A stretch of DNA of 64,000 bases, taken from positions 3,364,001-3,428,000 of the forward strand of contig NC_008255.1 in assembly GCF_000014145.1 (NCBI RefSeq), written 5' to 3'. The number at the start of each line of letters is the position of its first letter. Positions within the stretch are counted from its first letter, which is position 1. The translations under genes and the position numbers were made by a program. The notes beneath the pieces are model-generated. The model saw nothing but the letters and a program-made list of their open reading frames with translations. It made no database searches and was not told where the DNA came from. Source of the DNA: Cytophaga hutchinsonii ATCC 33406 (lineage in GTDB: Bacteria; Bacteroidota; Bacteroidia; Cytophagales; Cytophagaceae). This document shows, in pieces, positions 43,024 through 52,726 of the stretch.

Positions 43024-44589
43024 TTACTTACTTGATAAATCATATAAATTGGCGTAGGTCTTTTTACCTAACAGACCTTTTTTACCAACCAGGAATAATT
43101 TATTTTCCCACCACAAGGAATAATTACGCAGCAGCGTAAGTCCTTCAATGTTTTCAAGTGAAATCTCTTTTACTTTATTCCCGCTCAATTCATCCCACTC
43201 TACATACTTCAGCTGATTGTACACACCGGTAGCATTATCGCTGCTGGCATACAACATGCGTACTTTACCTTCATCACTTACATGCATGGTATACGAAGAA
43301 GACGTAATGCCACCGCTGATATCATTCACCTGGTTTTTAGCAAAATAATTCTCCCACAGTAATTCATCTTTTTTATTGAATGCATACAGCACCACAGATT
43401 CCGCATGTACTTTCCCTAATTTCTCCTGCCAGTTTTTGATATCGTTTACACTTCCAGATTCATACACATAGCCGATACTCTCAATGTCTTTTTTCTCCAG
43501 CACCAGAATAATTTTTTCGTATTCGTTCAGATAAAAATTTGTGATCTGGTAATTCATCCAGTTTTCTTCGCCGGAAAATGTTTTTGATGCACTGCGTATC
43601 GCTGCAGATGTCTGCTTAATACCGTCAGACAGGTCATAGAAATTCAGTTTCTCAACAATACGTTCGTTGAAATTGAATTTCGAATACATAATGCCGCTGA
43701 ATTTTTTATTTGTAACCGTTATGTTTGCAACATAGATTTCATCATCATTCAAAAAACACAACCGTAAACCTTCTCTTTTTGAAATAGAACCCTGCACATC
43801 CAGAAACACAATATCTCTTGTTGCCAGATCAAAACGCACCAGCACAATGCGGCCCATTTTATCGCAATTTAAAATATGCAGTTCCTGCCGGTTGTTTACA
43901 AAGATGCCGTAGTTCACAAAATTATTATCAATACTCACGTTCCCGGTCTGCAATACGTTTAAAGCTGCGTCTAAAATCACAGTCTCTGCTACAAGCGTCT
44001 TCTGGCTGTAATCGTAGGTATATACCAGAATGATTTTTTTATCGGGAGAAAACTCAAGGGAATACTGATATTCAAGCGGGGTGTTAAAATTATACGGCAG
44101 GGCACTGGAAACAGCCTGTTCAAAACTTTCTTTGGAAGCGCCTTTTGCCATGGCAACCAGCCAGGGATTCACTTTTTGTTCGTGAATAATTTTATCCCCT
44201 AACAACGCGCCTGTTGAAAGATTAAAACGATATACTTTTAAGGCTTTCTTTTTATTCAGCATATCGTGAATTTCTGAAAAGAGATACAATTCATTATTCA
44301 GTACATGCAGTTCCTTATAATCCTCTTCAACCCCAACCGACAACGGAATGCTGAACGCTATGGTTAAATCCATGTTATACTTTTCCAGCACATAGGTGGA
44401 CGTACCCAATTGCGCGCCCTTCGTTTTATTCAAACTGATAAACGCATCCTTACCCAGTGCTGCACAACTGATCTGCTGCAATGTTTCTAACGAAGAACTT
44501 GCAATGGTAAACGCATTCGATACGGTTAAAACCTGGGCATTCGCAACAAAATAACAGGTTGAAAAAAAAAGAATTAATAAACGTTTCAT
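43024..44589 (-). CDS. Secreted hypothetical protein, possibly beta-propeller
   Basis: A 521-residue protein with a signal peptide (KRLLILFFSTCYFVANAQ). The body is beta-rich with repeated strand-turn units of roughly 50-60 residues, compatible with a beta-propeller, but no named repeat is recognised. It lies 36 bp downstream of bioA and could be in that transcript. Confidence 0.65.
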   Translation of the reverse strand: MKRLLILFFSTCYFVANAQVLTVSNAFTIASSSLETLQQISCAALGKDAFISLNKTKGAQLGTSTYVLEKYNMDLTIAFSIPLSVGVEEDYKELHVLNNELYLFSEIHDMLNKKKALKVYRFNLSTGALLGDKIIHEQKVNPWLVAMAKGASKESFEQAVSSALPYNFNTPLEYQYSLEFSPDKKIILVYTYDYSQKTLVAETVILDAALNVLQTGNVSIDNNFVNYGIFVNNRQELHILNCDKMGRIVLVRFDLATRDIVFLDVQGSISKREGLRLCFLNDDEIYVANITVTNKKFSGIMYSKFNFNERIVEKLNFYDLSDGIKQTSAAIRSASKTFSGEENWMNYQITNFYLNEYEKIILVLEKKDIESIGYVYESGSVNDIKNWQEKLGKVHAESVVLYAFNKKDELLWENYFAKNQVNDISGGITSSSYTMHVSDEGKVRMLYASSDNATGVYNQLKYVEWDELSGNKVKEISLENIEGLTLLRNYSLWWENKLFLVGKKGLLGKKTYANLYDLSSK

Positions 44590-44625
44590 TCAATAGATAA
44601 GTTTCCGGTAGCTGTTAGGTACGTA

Positions 44626-45945
44626 TTAATTCATACCCGGGTTTTTTAAATAGTCATCTAATTTCCCCAACATTTCCACAATGGCGCTGTAAATTTTTTC
44701 TAACTCCTGATCTGTAATAATATAAGGTGGAAACACGTAAATAATATTACCCAACGGTCGCAGCAAAATACCTTTTTTTATAAAGAAATCGTACAAAAAA
44801 TGCCTGATATCGTGTTCATAATTTGCCTGTTGTCCGGTTTTAATCTCAACGGAAAGGATCGTACCCAACGATTCTATACGTTTGATATGCCTATGATTAA
44901 CATGTGTTAATACAAAAGCCTGATGTGCGGCACCGATACGTTTAATATTGTTCTGGCAGGTTTCTGATTCAAACAATTTCAGGCTTGCCAATGCCAGCTG
45001 GCAGATGGTTGGATTTGCCGTATACGAATGTCCGTGAAAAAAGGCACGGCGCAATTCACCCGATAAAAAAGGTGCTTCCACTTCTCTGCTGCACGTGGTA
45101 ACCCCCAGCGGCAACAACCCTCCGGTGATTGCTTTTGAAAAGCACATAATGTCGGGTGTTGTTGTGCAATACTGCGATGCAAATGCGTTGCCTGTTCTGC
45201 CAAAGCCGGTCATTACTTCGTCTGCAATACACAACACATCGTTCTGCTTACATACCGTAATCATTTTATCAAGCATTTCAGCTGTGTAGGTACGCATGCC
45301 GCCTGTACCTTGTATCAGCGGTTCGTAGATGAATGCCGCTACTGCGTTTTCCCGTATGTGCTTTTCCATCGACTCTAATACAAACGCATCATTTGTCCCA
45401 TCCGGAAAGGGAATAAATTTCACCGGATTCAGTAAGGATTCAAATGCTTCGGTAAACAAGCCACGTGCACTAACGGACATGGCGCCAAAGGTATCGCCAT
45501 GAAACGCGCCTTCCAGCGCAAGGAATGTTGTTTTCTGCCGGCCTTTGCTTTTCCAGTACTGAACGGCAAGCTTCATGGCTACTTCCACCGCTGTACTGCC
45601 ATTCTCTGAATAGATTACACGCTGCTGGTTGCAGCCCAGTACACGTAAAAAGGTTGTAGCAAAATCAACTGCAGGCTTATGCGTAAAACCTGCAAACAAG
45701 GTATGATCCAGCTGCAGGATCTGATTTTTTATTGTTTCTGCAAGTACTTCATTTGCATGTCCGTGAATATTCACCCACCACGAAGAAATCGCATCGATCA
45801 GTGAGGTGCCGTCTGCCAGATGCAGGTACATGCCTTTAGCAGAAACAACTTCTGCATACGGACGGGTATTCAATAAGGGCGTATAGGGATGCCATAGATG
45901 CGCCGCATCTGTTTGTATAAGATCGTTATTCATACCAGTTATCAA
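44626..45945 (-). CDS. bioA: Adenosylmethionine-8-amino-7-oxononanoate aminotransferase
   Basis: A 439-residue class III aminotransferase. HLWHPYTPLL near the start and SSWWVNIHGHANEVL are typical of BioA. FSKAITGGLLPLG holds the PLP lysine. It makes 7,8-diaminononanoate from KAPA with SAM as the amino donor. Overlaps bioD by 20 bp; Met5 (45933) would reduce that to 8 bp and is a likely start. Confidence 0.95.
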   Translation of the reverse strand: MITGMNNDLIQTDAAHLWHPYTPLLNTRPYAEVVSAKGMYLHLADGTSLIDAISSWWVNIHGHANEVLAETIKNQILQLDHTLFAGFTHKPAVDFATTFLRVLGCNQQRVIYSENGSTAVEVAMKLAVQYWKSKGRQKTTFLALEGAFHGDTFGAMSVSARGLFTEAFESLLNPVKFIPFPDGTNDAFVLESMEKHIRENAVAAFIYEPLIQGTGGMRTYTAEMLDKMITVCKQNDVLCIADEVMTGFGRTGNAFASQYCTTTPDIMCFSKAITGGLLPLGVTTCSREVEAPFLSGELRRAFFHGHSYTANPTICQLALASLKLFESETCQNNIKRIGAAHQAFVLTHVNHRHIKRIESLGTILSVEIKTGQQANYEHDIRHFLYDFFIKKGILLRPLGNIIYVFPPYIITDQELEKIYSAIVEMLGKLDDYLKNPGMN

Positions 45946-46546
45946 ATAATTTTACTGCGTAGGCAGTAACTACTTCCTTAGTTATTTTTTCTTCGGGCGA
46001 TACATGCAGCAGTACCTTGTACCCGGTATGTTTTAAAATGATACGTTCTGATTCTTCATTGCGCGGCCCGTTAAATACAATGCCTTTCACGCGGATGTTT
46101 CTGCGTTTTAATTCCTGCGCCGTTAATAAGGTATGATTAATGCTTCCCAGATACAGATTGGAAACCAGAATCACTTCGGCATCAAACTGTGTGATCAGAT
46201 CCGCTACTACATCGGTATCGTTCAAGGGAACCAATACACCGCCTGCTCCTTCTATGATGAGATCATTCCCATTTGTATCGGGCAGCTGAATAGCTGCGAG
46301 TACAATTTCAACACCCTCGTTCCTGGCCGCAGCATGCGGCGAAACGGCTTGCTTTAATGCATATGCTTCCGGATGAATAATGGAATGCCCGCTGTGCAGC
46401 AGCGTTCGTATGGTATTGCTATCCGTTTCTTCAAGGCCTGCCTGTACGGGTTTCCAGTAATCGGCCTGCAAGGCATTGGTTAGTATGGCGCTCACAAGGG
46501 TCTTGCCCGAATCGGTTGATATGGCTGTAATAAAATATTTTTTCAT
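45926..46546 (-). CDS. bioD: Dethiobiotin synthetase
   Basis: A 206-residue ATP-dependent carboxylase: ISTDSGKTLVSAIL is the P-loop, KPVQAGLEE and EGAGGVLVPLND are the substrate-binding motifs. It closes the ureido ring of dethiobiotin. It overlaps bioF by four bases and bioA by up to 20. Confidence 0.95.
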   Translation of the reverse strand: MKKYFITAISTDSGKTLVSAILTNALQADYWKPVQAGLEETDSNTIRTLLHSGHSIIHPEAYALKQAVSPHAAARNEGVEIVLAAIQLPDTNGNDLIIEGAGGVLVPLNDTDVVADLITQFDAEVILVSNLYLGSINHTLLTAQELKRRNIRVKGIVFNGPRNEESERIILKHTGYKVLLHVSPEEKITKEVVTAYAVKLFDNWYE

Positions 46547-47667
46547 AACTGACTGTTGATGCAGCTTACTAACGCTGCAATTTCCTGTTGGGTATTAAAT
46601 GCATGCACGCAGATACGCAGACGTTCTTCTCCTTTTTTAACAGTAGGCGAAAGTATAGGCCGTACATCAAATCCTTTTTCCTGAATGGTTGCTGCCAGAT
46701 TTTTAACAACATCATTGCCGCCGATGTTTAATACCTGTATCGGGCTGCTGCTGGGTATGTAGCAGCTGTGGGTACGCAATGCCGAGGCCAGGTGATTAAT
46801 ATTTTTATTGAGTGCCGGGATAACATCCGCGGTTTGTTCCAGCATTTCAAATGCACACTGAACCGAAATAAATGCATGCGGAGCAAAAGCGGTTGTATAT
46901 ATGAAGGCGCGGGAAAAATTTACCAGGTAATCGATCAGCATGGCCGAACCTGCTACACAGGCGCCATGTATACCCATAGCTTTCCCGAATGTATGAATGC
47001 GTATATCTACTTCATGCTGTAAATTTTCTTCGTACACAAGTCCGCGGCCCTGCAAACCAAAGGTACCGGTTGAGTGTGCTTCATCTACAATGAAACAGGC
47101 ACCGTATTGTTTAGCAAGCGCTGCAATTTCCTTTAACGGAGCTTTATCGCCATCCATGGAATAAATGGATTCAACAACAATAAACAGATCTCCTTTTGCT
47201 TTTTTAATCTTGCGTTGCAGATCTTCCAGATCGTTGTGCTTAAAAGAAAGCCGATCGGCAAAAGATAAGCGTGCACCGTCTTTTAAACTTGCATGAATCA
47301 ATTCATCATACAAAATGGTATCTCCTTTTTGAGGAATAGCGGAAAGTACACCTACGTTTGCATTATACCCGGCATTAAAAAGCAAGGTCTTTTCTACCTG
47401 AAAAAAAACCGCGAGTTGTTTCTCAACCTGCTCTGCTAACGCGGAATTGCCGGATAATAAACGTGACCCCGTTGATCCGTTGCAAACAGATAACTGATAT
47501 GTTTCTTCTTTTTGCTGAATAGCTGTGTGCAGCGCTTTGCTTCGTGCGAAGCCAAGGTAATCATTCGAAAAGAAATCAATCAGTCCTTCACGTACCGTTA
47601 ATCTGCGCAAGGCATTTTCTGCCATGCGTGCCTGAAGTTTTTGTGCAATTTTATCTTTATAAGACAT
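46543..47667 (-). CDS. bioF: 8-amino-7-oxononanoate synthase
   Basis: A 374-residue alpha-oxoamine synthase. FFSNDYLGFARS, NGSTGSRLLSGN, VDEAHSTGTFG and HTFGKAMGIHGACVAG (with the PLP lysine) are diagnostic. It joins pimeloyl-thioester and alanine in the first dedicated step of biotin synthesis. Its start is two bases after the CHAT gene stop. bioB, bioC and bioH are not in the window. Confidence 0.95.
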   Translation of the reverse strand: MSYKDKIAQKLQARMAENALRRLTVREGLIDFFSNDYLGFARSKALHTAIQQKEETYQLSVCNGSTGSRLLSGNSALAEQVEKQLAVFFQVEKTLLFNAGYNANVGVLSAIPQKGDTILYDELIHASLKDGARLSFADRLSFKHNDLEDLQRKIKKAKGDLFIVVESIYSMDGDKAPLKEIAALAKQYGACFIVDEAHSTGTFGLQGRGLVYEENLQHEVDIRIHTFGKAMGIHGACVAGSAMLIDYLVNFSRAFIYTTAFAPHAFISVQCAFEMLEQTADVIPALNKNINHLASALRTHSCYIPSSSPIQVLNIGGNDVVKNLAATIQEKGFDVRPILSPTVKKGEERLRICVHAFNTQQEIAALVSCINSQL

Positions 47668-47669
47668 CC

Positions 47670-50600
47670 TTATCGAATATAAACAAATGGCGCCCAGTAA
47701 TACGGAGACGGGTGTGTTTTCATTAAATCTAACTGGGCTCTGCGCAATGCTATCCCTGAATTTCTATCCACGACCCAATATTTATAGAAATTGCTCATCA
47801 GCGATTGTGTTCCTTCATCATTCACCTGCCACAAACTCATCAGCATGTTGTCTGCTCCCGCAAGCATAAAGGAACGCTGCAAACCAATCACGCCTTCACT
47901 GTTCATCACTTCACCCAGGCCTGTTTCACATGCAGACAGAATCACCAGATCGGTGCGGTCCAGATTAAGCTGCATCGCTTCATATGCTGTTAAAATACCA
48001 TCATCCAGAGGATTTCCAGAGGATTGATTGTTTAAGGTATAATTTGAACCGGCCAGCAGGATACCTGAACGCAGCCAGGGATTTTCTTTGTAGTTTGTTG
48101 CCGTTGTAGCTGTACCTGCTTCTTCTATTTCTGCATTCTTTATAAAATATCCATGCGTGGCAATATGCAGCACACTTGGATTCACGAGTTTTTTTATTTC
48201 TGTTTCAGAAGCGTTGTTGCCGGTATACGTATTAACAGGAATGCCATACGCATTTAAAATCCCTGAAATATTATCGACTTCAATTTTTGTTCCCGGCAGG
48301 TCTGCAAGCTCCGTGCCTCTTAACTCATCTGCAAGCGGCTGAACCGCTTCTACACTTCTTGTTGCAGCGGTATCAGCAGGCAATGTATAATTATAATTCG
48401 GATGGCCGAACAGAAATGCTTTATCCGACTGGCGTACATTGGATGGTGCGTAAGCAGCGATCGAGCGCATGACCGGCACAATCTGTATATTTCGTTTTTC
48501 AAGTAAATAACTACCGTCTGGTAATTTTAAAGCCGGTAAACTTATTTTATTATACACACCGGCAGGTGATACATACACAGTTGTTTTGTTCAGGATATGC
48601 TGATCAATTTCTTTCCAGAAAACAGTGTAATATAAATCTGTCACCTGATCGAATTGAATGGCATTGAAAAATCCATTGTAATATTTTTTTTCCAGTTTAT
48701 TCCCGTTTTTCAACACAACCATAATCGGTTTGTCAACGGTTTCTTTGGTAAGAATCAATGCTACATATACAATAGAGTCTGTCCAGACATTGTTATACAG
48801 CTTTACCCGAAGCATTTGTACCGCCGCTTCGTTTTCTTTTAACTTAGCCTGTATATCTTTCCAGGTTATGTTCCGGACATCACGTGCTATTTTAAACGCA
48901 GCCGATTGCAACACAATATTTTTTTCCATCAGGTTTACTTCTGATTCCAATGCAGGCAGGTTAATATTGTTGGTTGCCAGCTGCTGTTTAGAAAAATTAT
49001 AATAGGTGGCTAATAATTGTTTTTTGTTTTCCCAGGCCACATACTCTTTTAATAATTCTTTATTGCCGTGCTGCAGGATTTTTGATTTTAACTGATTGGT
49101 ATAATTGAATACCAGTGATTTTGTTGCCAATGAATAATTATACATGGAACCGATCAGTTCCGGAATAGCCGTATATTCTTTTACACACATTGAATTATAA
49201 AATTCAAACTGATCGTATGTTTTGTTCCAGTATTTTAATTTTTCTGCTTCGCTTAAAAAAGTAAAATTATCGTATACCATAGACAGGTTCATGTCAAGTA
49301 CTTGCCTTGTCTGCTGAATGGCTTTGTTTGTATTGCCCGAACGGTATTGGAGTAATGCATCGTTTGAATAGGTAATCCAATAGGAAGGATGTTTTTTCCC
49401 CAGTACGCTGTCATATATGCGCAGTGCCTTTTGAAATTCAACCGATGCGCTGGTAAAATCTCCCGTTTCAGAATGCAGTTCCCCCATGTTGTTGTAGGTA
49501 TCTGCAATCTCAATCTGATTTGCGATCGTATCACGTTCCAGTATTGCTAATGACTGATTGTAATATTGAAAGGCCAGCTGCGTTTTACCTTGTTTCACCG
49601 CAAGTAATCCTAAGTTATTTAATACCCTGGAATAATTGGGATCGGATACCCCGTAATAGGTTTTATAAAACTGCAGCGCCTGATTAAAATAAACAGATGC
49701 ATTTGTATAATCATTGTTCTGCTCATAAATGGCTCCCATTGAATTCAGGTAATTACCATACTCCGGCTGTGTTTGCCCGCCATATTTTTTAATCAATTCC
49801 AGCTGCCCCTGCATGGTTGAAATTGCTTTGGAGTAATTGCCCAAACGTGCGTACAGCAATGCCAGATTGTTTAAGGTGTTCCAGTATGTTACATTTCCTT
49901 CAACGCCCAATTCTTTCTTTAACTGCAGGGCTTTCAGATAATATTGTTCGGCATTTTTATAGTCTGATTCTTTGTCGTACACATTTCCGATATCATTCAT
50001 GGACCGTGCATACTCCAGACTTTTTTCACCTTTGGTATTTTTATAAATAGCTGCTGCTTTAAAAATAAGCTGTGCGCCTTCTTCGTAATAACCAAAATCC
50101 AGATCCAGAATGCCTTCATTGTTTAATACCGTTGCATATTCAGGTGCATCTGAACCAAATACTTTTTTATGGATCAGCAGCGATTCATCGTAGTATTTTT
50201 TTGCCGATGTATAATCTGACAGGTCGTGATAAAAACTTGCAATGTTGTTTAACAGGAACGCATATTCTTCTCCATGAATAAATCCATAGCGATTCATTAA
50301 GCTATAACTTTTATCGTAGTTCCTTTTCGCATCGGGAATTTTGCCGAGTGTTGTCTGTACATAACCCAGATCTGAATATAAGGTCGCAAGCAGGCGTGTA
50401 CTGTCAGACACATTTTCCTGAATGATCTTTATCGCCTGAGTGGCTGCCTCTTCCGCCTTTTCCGGTTTGTTGCACGTCAAAAATATATACGATTGATTTT
50501 GTAAGGCATTTGCATACGCATAGGATTTAATACCACTCGTTTTTGCATAGATGTTTTTTGCCGCTTCAATGTTCAGTTCGCTGTTGCTGCAATCAAATAA

Positions 50601-50834
50601 ATAATAATACACCACCGCTACATCTAATACCGATTGTGCATGCTCCACATGGGAAGAACCAAATTTCTTCTCCGTGATCTTTTTTATTTCAAGTGCTTTT
50701 TTTAATGCAGCGGTATAATTGCCGGATGAAACCAATGCTTCCATCTCTGCGCGCTGTTGAGAAATATCCTGTTGTCCGGATGCAAAAAAAGCACTCGCGA
50801 ACAAAAGAACGAAAAGAAGTATTTTAGAAAACAT
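47670..50834 (-). CDS. TPR-CHAT peptidase-like protein, exported
   Basis: A 1,054-residue protein with a signal peptide (SKILLFVLLFASAFFASGQ), about ten TPR units over residues ~40-480 (YYDESLLIHKKVFG, AKRNYDKSYSLM and similar), a helical linker, and a C-terminal CHAT domain: VLHIATHGYFI with the His and LVILSACETGLGEV with the Cys. CHAT proteases are caspase relatives. This one is probably periplasmic or surface-exposed, unlike the island's caspase-like protein. Its stop lies two bases from the bioF start, so biotin genes may be co-transcribed with it. Confidence 0.9.
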   Translation of the reverse strand: MFSKILLFVLLFASAFFASGQQDISQQRAEMEALVSSGNYTAALKKALEIKKITEKKFGSSHVEHAQSVLDVAVVYYYLFDCSNSELNIEAAKNIYAKTSGIKSYAYANALQNQSYIFLTCNKPEKAEEAATQAIKIIQENVSDSTRLLATLYSDLGYVQTTLGKIPDAKRNYDKSYSLMNRYGFIHGEEYAFLLNNIASFYHDLSDYTSAKKYYDESLLIHKKVFGSDAPEYATVLNNEGILDLDFGYYEEGAQLIFKAAAIYKNTKGEKSLEYARSMNDIGNVYDKESDYKNAEQYYLKALQLKKELGVEGNVTYWNTLNNLALLYARLGNYSKAISTMQGQLELIKKYGGQTQPEYGNYLNSMGAIYEQNNDYTNASVYFNQALQFYKTYYGVSDPNYSRVLNNLGLLAVKQGKTQLAFQYYNQSLAILERDTIANQIEIADTYNNMGELHSETGDFTSASVEFQKALRIYDSVLGKKHPSYWITYSNDALLQYRSGNTNKAIQQTRQVLDMNLSMVYDNFTFLSEAEKLKYWNKTYDQFEFYNSMCVKEYTAIPELIGSMYNYSLATKSLVFNYTNQLKSKILQHGNKELLKEYVAWENKKQLLATYYNFSKQQLATNNINLPALESEVNLMEKNIVLQSAAFKIARDVRNITWKDIQAKLKENEAAVQMLRVKLYNNVWTDSIVYVALILTKETVDKPIMVVLKNGNKLEKKYYNGFFNAIQFDQVTDLYYTVFWKEIDQHILNKTTVYVSPAGVYNKISLPALKLPDGSYLLEKRNIQIVPVMRSIAAYAPSNVRQSDKAFLFGHPNYNYTLPADTAATRSVEAVQPLADELRGTELADLPGTKIEVDNISGILNAYGIPVNTYTGNNASETEIKKLVNPSVLHIATHGYFIKNAEIEEAGTATTATNYKENPWLRSGILLAGSNYTLNNQSSGNPLDDGILTAYEAMQLNLDRTDLVILSACETGLGEVMNSEGVIGLQRSFMLAGADNMLMSLWQVNDEGTQSLMSNFYKYWVVDRNSGIALRRAQLDLMKTHPSPYYWAPFVYIR

Positions 50835-50881
50835 ATTCGACCAATTTAATTATACGAATATAAGTAAATCAGCTATAAATA

Positions 50882-50907
50882 AAGGCACGAATGTGCTTTC
50901 GTGCCTT
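50882..50907 (-). terminator. Hairpin between CHAT and dehydrogenase genes
   Basis: AAGGCACGA...TCGTGCCTT (9-bp stem). It lies 41 bp after the end of the dehydrogenase gene (50948) on the minus strand, and 48 bp before the CHAT start. Few T residues follow, so strength is uncertain. Confidence 0.6.
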
Positions 50908-50947
50908 ATAATTCATACTTTAGAATACATAGAAAGCGTTTTGCTGC

Positions 50948-51937
50948 TTACCTGATTTCATGATCAGCATCTTTACCGTTGCTCCAGGCACGCAGGTTTT
51001 CGAGTGTTGTCTGCGCAATAGATGTTAAGGCATTGGTTGTTAAAAATGCCATGTGTCCGGTAATCAACACATTTTTAAATTTTGTCAAGGCTAAAAACAC
51101 TTCATCTGTAGGTTTATTTACCGAATGATCTGAAAAGAATAATCCCTTTTCATTTTCATATACATCCAGACCTAAATAGCCTATTTTCCCAGAAGTTAAG
51201 CCATCGATGGCATCTTTGGTATTAATAATGGCGCCTCTTCCGGTATTGACAATCATTACACCATCTTTCATTGTTTTAATTGAGTCTGCATGGATTAAAT
51301 ACTTTGTGTGTGCATTTAACGGAGCATGTATTACAATAATATCAGATGTTGCCAGAACCTCTTCTATGGATTTATATTGAAGGCCGTATTTGTCTGTATA
51401 CTCCTGATTTGGGTATGGGTCGAAGGCCTGCAAGGTACAACCGAAGCCGTGCAAAATCTTTGCTGTGAGTCCGCCGATTTTACCCAGGCCAATAATACCA
51501 ACGGTTTTATGATGAATGTTAAAACCAACCAACGGATCCAGAATAAAGTTACTTTGTTTCACCCGGTTATCCGCTTCTACAATATGTCTGGTCAATGCAA
51601 GAATCATTGTAACGGTATGTTCGGCAATTGCGTGCGGTGAATACGCCGGCACGTTTGCTACATGCATACCTAAGCGGTGAGCAGCTACATGATTGGTCTG
51701 GTCGTGGCCTGCAGCACGGATGGCAATGCCTTTTACCCCATACGAAGCCAGCTTTTCCAATACCGGTGCACAGGCATCGTCATTCACAAAAATACAAACA
51801 GCAAATGCGCCCTCTGCATAATGTGCTGTTTCTATTGACAGTGCTTCTTCTATGTATTCAAAGGTAAACGTTCCCGGATTAGCCGCTTCAAAATGTTTTT
51901 TATCATAACTGCGCGCACTGTAAAATAAAATTTTCAT
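50948..51937 (-). CDS. D-2-hydroxyacid dehydrogenase (D-lactate dehydrogenase type)
   Basis: A 329-residue NAD-dependent dehydrogenase. KTVGIIGLGKIGGLTAKIL is the nucleotide-binding motif. VNTGRGAIINTKDAI with its catalytic-loop context and a later His in ITGHMAFLT fit D-lactate dehydrogenases. It would interconvert pyruvate and D-lactate in the cytoplasm. A single-gene unit with its own terminator. Confidence 0.9.
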   Translation of the reverse strand: MKILFYSARSYDKKHFEAANPGTFTFEYIEEALSIETAHYAEGAFAVCIFVNDDACAPVLEKLASYGVKGIAIRAAGHDQTNHVAAHRLGMHVANVPAYSPHAIAEHTVTMILALTRHIVEADNRVKQSNFILDPLVGFNIHHKTVGIIGLGKIGGLTAKILHGFGCTLQAFDPYPNQEYTDKYGLQYKSIEEVLATSDIIVIHAPLNAHTKYLIHADSIKTMKDGVMIVNTGRGAIINTKDAIDGLTSGKIGYLGLDVYENEKGLFFSDHSVNKPTDEVFLALTKFKNVLITGHMAFLTTNALTSIAQTTLENLRAWSNGKDADHEIR

Positions 51938-52134
51938 GTTCCTGACTGATAAAATAAAGATTCTTTTTTGAAAAAAATATATCTAACAGAACAAACATAA
52001 ATAATTTAAGGCGCGTCTACAACATGATTAATCGCATTTAACCACAATGTGTACAACACATTTATTAAAGCGAACAGATTGTATGATGACTACATATGCT
52101 GTTTATGTGTAATCAGAAAAATGCACATAAAAAA

Positions 52135-52161
52135 ACGCCCTTTGTGACAAGCAAAGGGCGT
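52135..52161 (-). terminator. Terminator of the DUF1573 gene
   Basis: ACGCCCTTTG-TGACAAG-CAAAGGGCGT, a 10-bp perfect stem, with a T run on the minus strand. It lies after the stop of the DUF1573 gene at 52207. Confidence 0.85.
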
Positions 52162-52206
52162 CTCGAAAATAAACTATAAACTATATAAACTAAAACAACA
52201 AACTAT

Positions 52207-52599
52207 TTATTGAGCTGAACTTCCTGCTGTCAGTATTTCTCCCTTTATGGTAAGAAACGTTGTTGCAGGTGAAGTATTTGCAATGATGATAATGTTTTTT
52301 TCAAAGGGGCCGGATTTATTTTCAATTTTGAATCCTCCTTTTACAACTCCAGTCTTACCAGGCTGTATTGTTGTCTTTGGCCATTCTGCCAGGGTACAAT
52401 CACAGGAAGTTTTCACATCCTGAATCTGCAACGGTTCGTTACCTGTGTTTGTGAATGTGAAATTATACCATAAGGTATCTTTTCCCGGATTAATTTTACC
52501 GAAATCGTGTGCCGACACTTTAAATGTAAAATCAGCCTGTGCATTCGAAACAAATGCAAAACCAATCAATAAGAAGAACACTAAATAAACACGATTCAT
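52207..52599 (-). CDS. Exported DUF1573-family protein
   Basis: A 130-residue protein with a signal peptide (YLVFFLLIGFAFVSNAQA) and a beta-sandwich of the DUF1573 type: VSAHDFGKINPGKD, FTFTNTGNEPLQI, VKTSCDCTLAEWPK. Such domains are common in Bacteroidota exported proteins and their job is not known. It is divergent from the acyl-CoA synthetase gene. Confidence 0.88.
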   Translation of the reverse strand: MNRVYLVFFLLIGFAFVSNAQADFTFKVSAHDFGKINPGKDTLWYNFTFTNTGNEPLQIQDVKTSCDCTLAEWPKTTIQPGKTGVVKGGFKIENKSGPFEKNIIIIANTSPATTFLTIKGEILTAGSSAQ

Positions 52600-52726
52600 A
52601 TATTTATTTCGTCTGTTTAGTCTAAATAATACAACTATTGTGCCATTTTTAACAAAAGCTGAATACTTTTAGTTTCATTATTCTTATTATTACGGATTAC
52701 GTATACTGAATTAAACTATTTTAACT

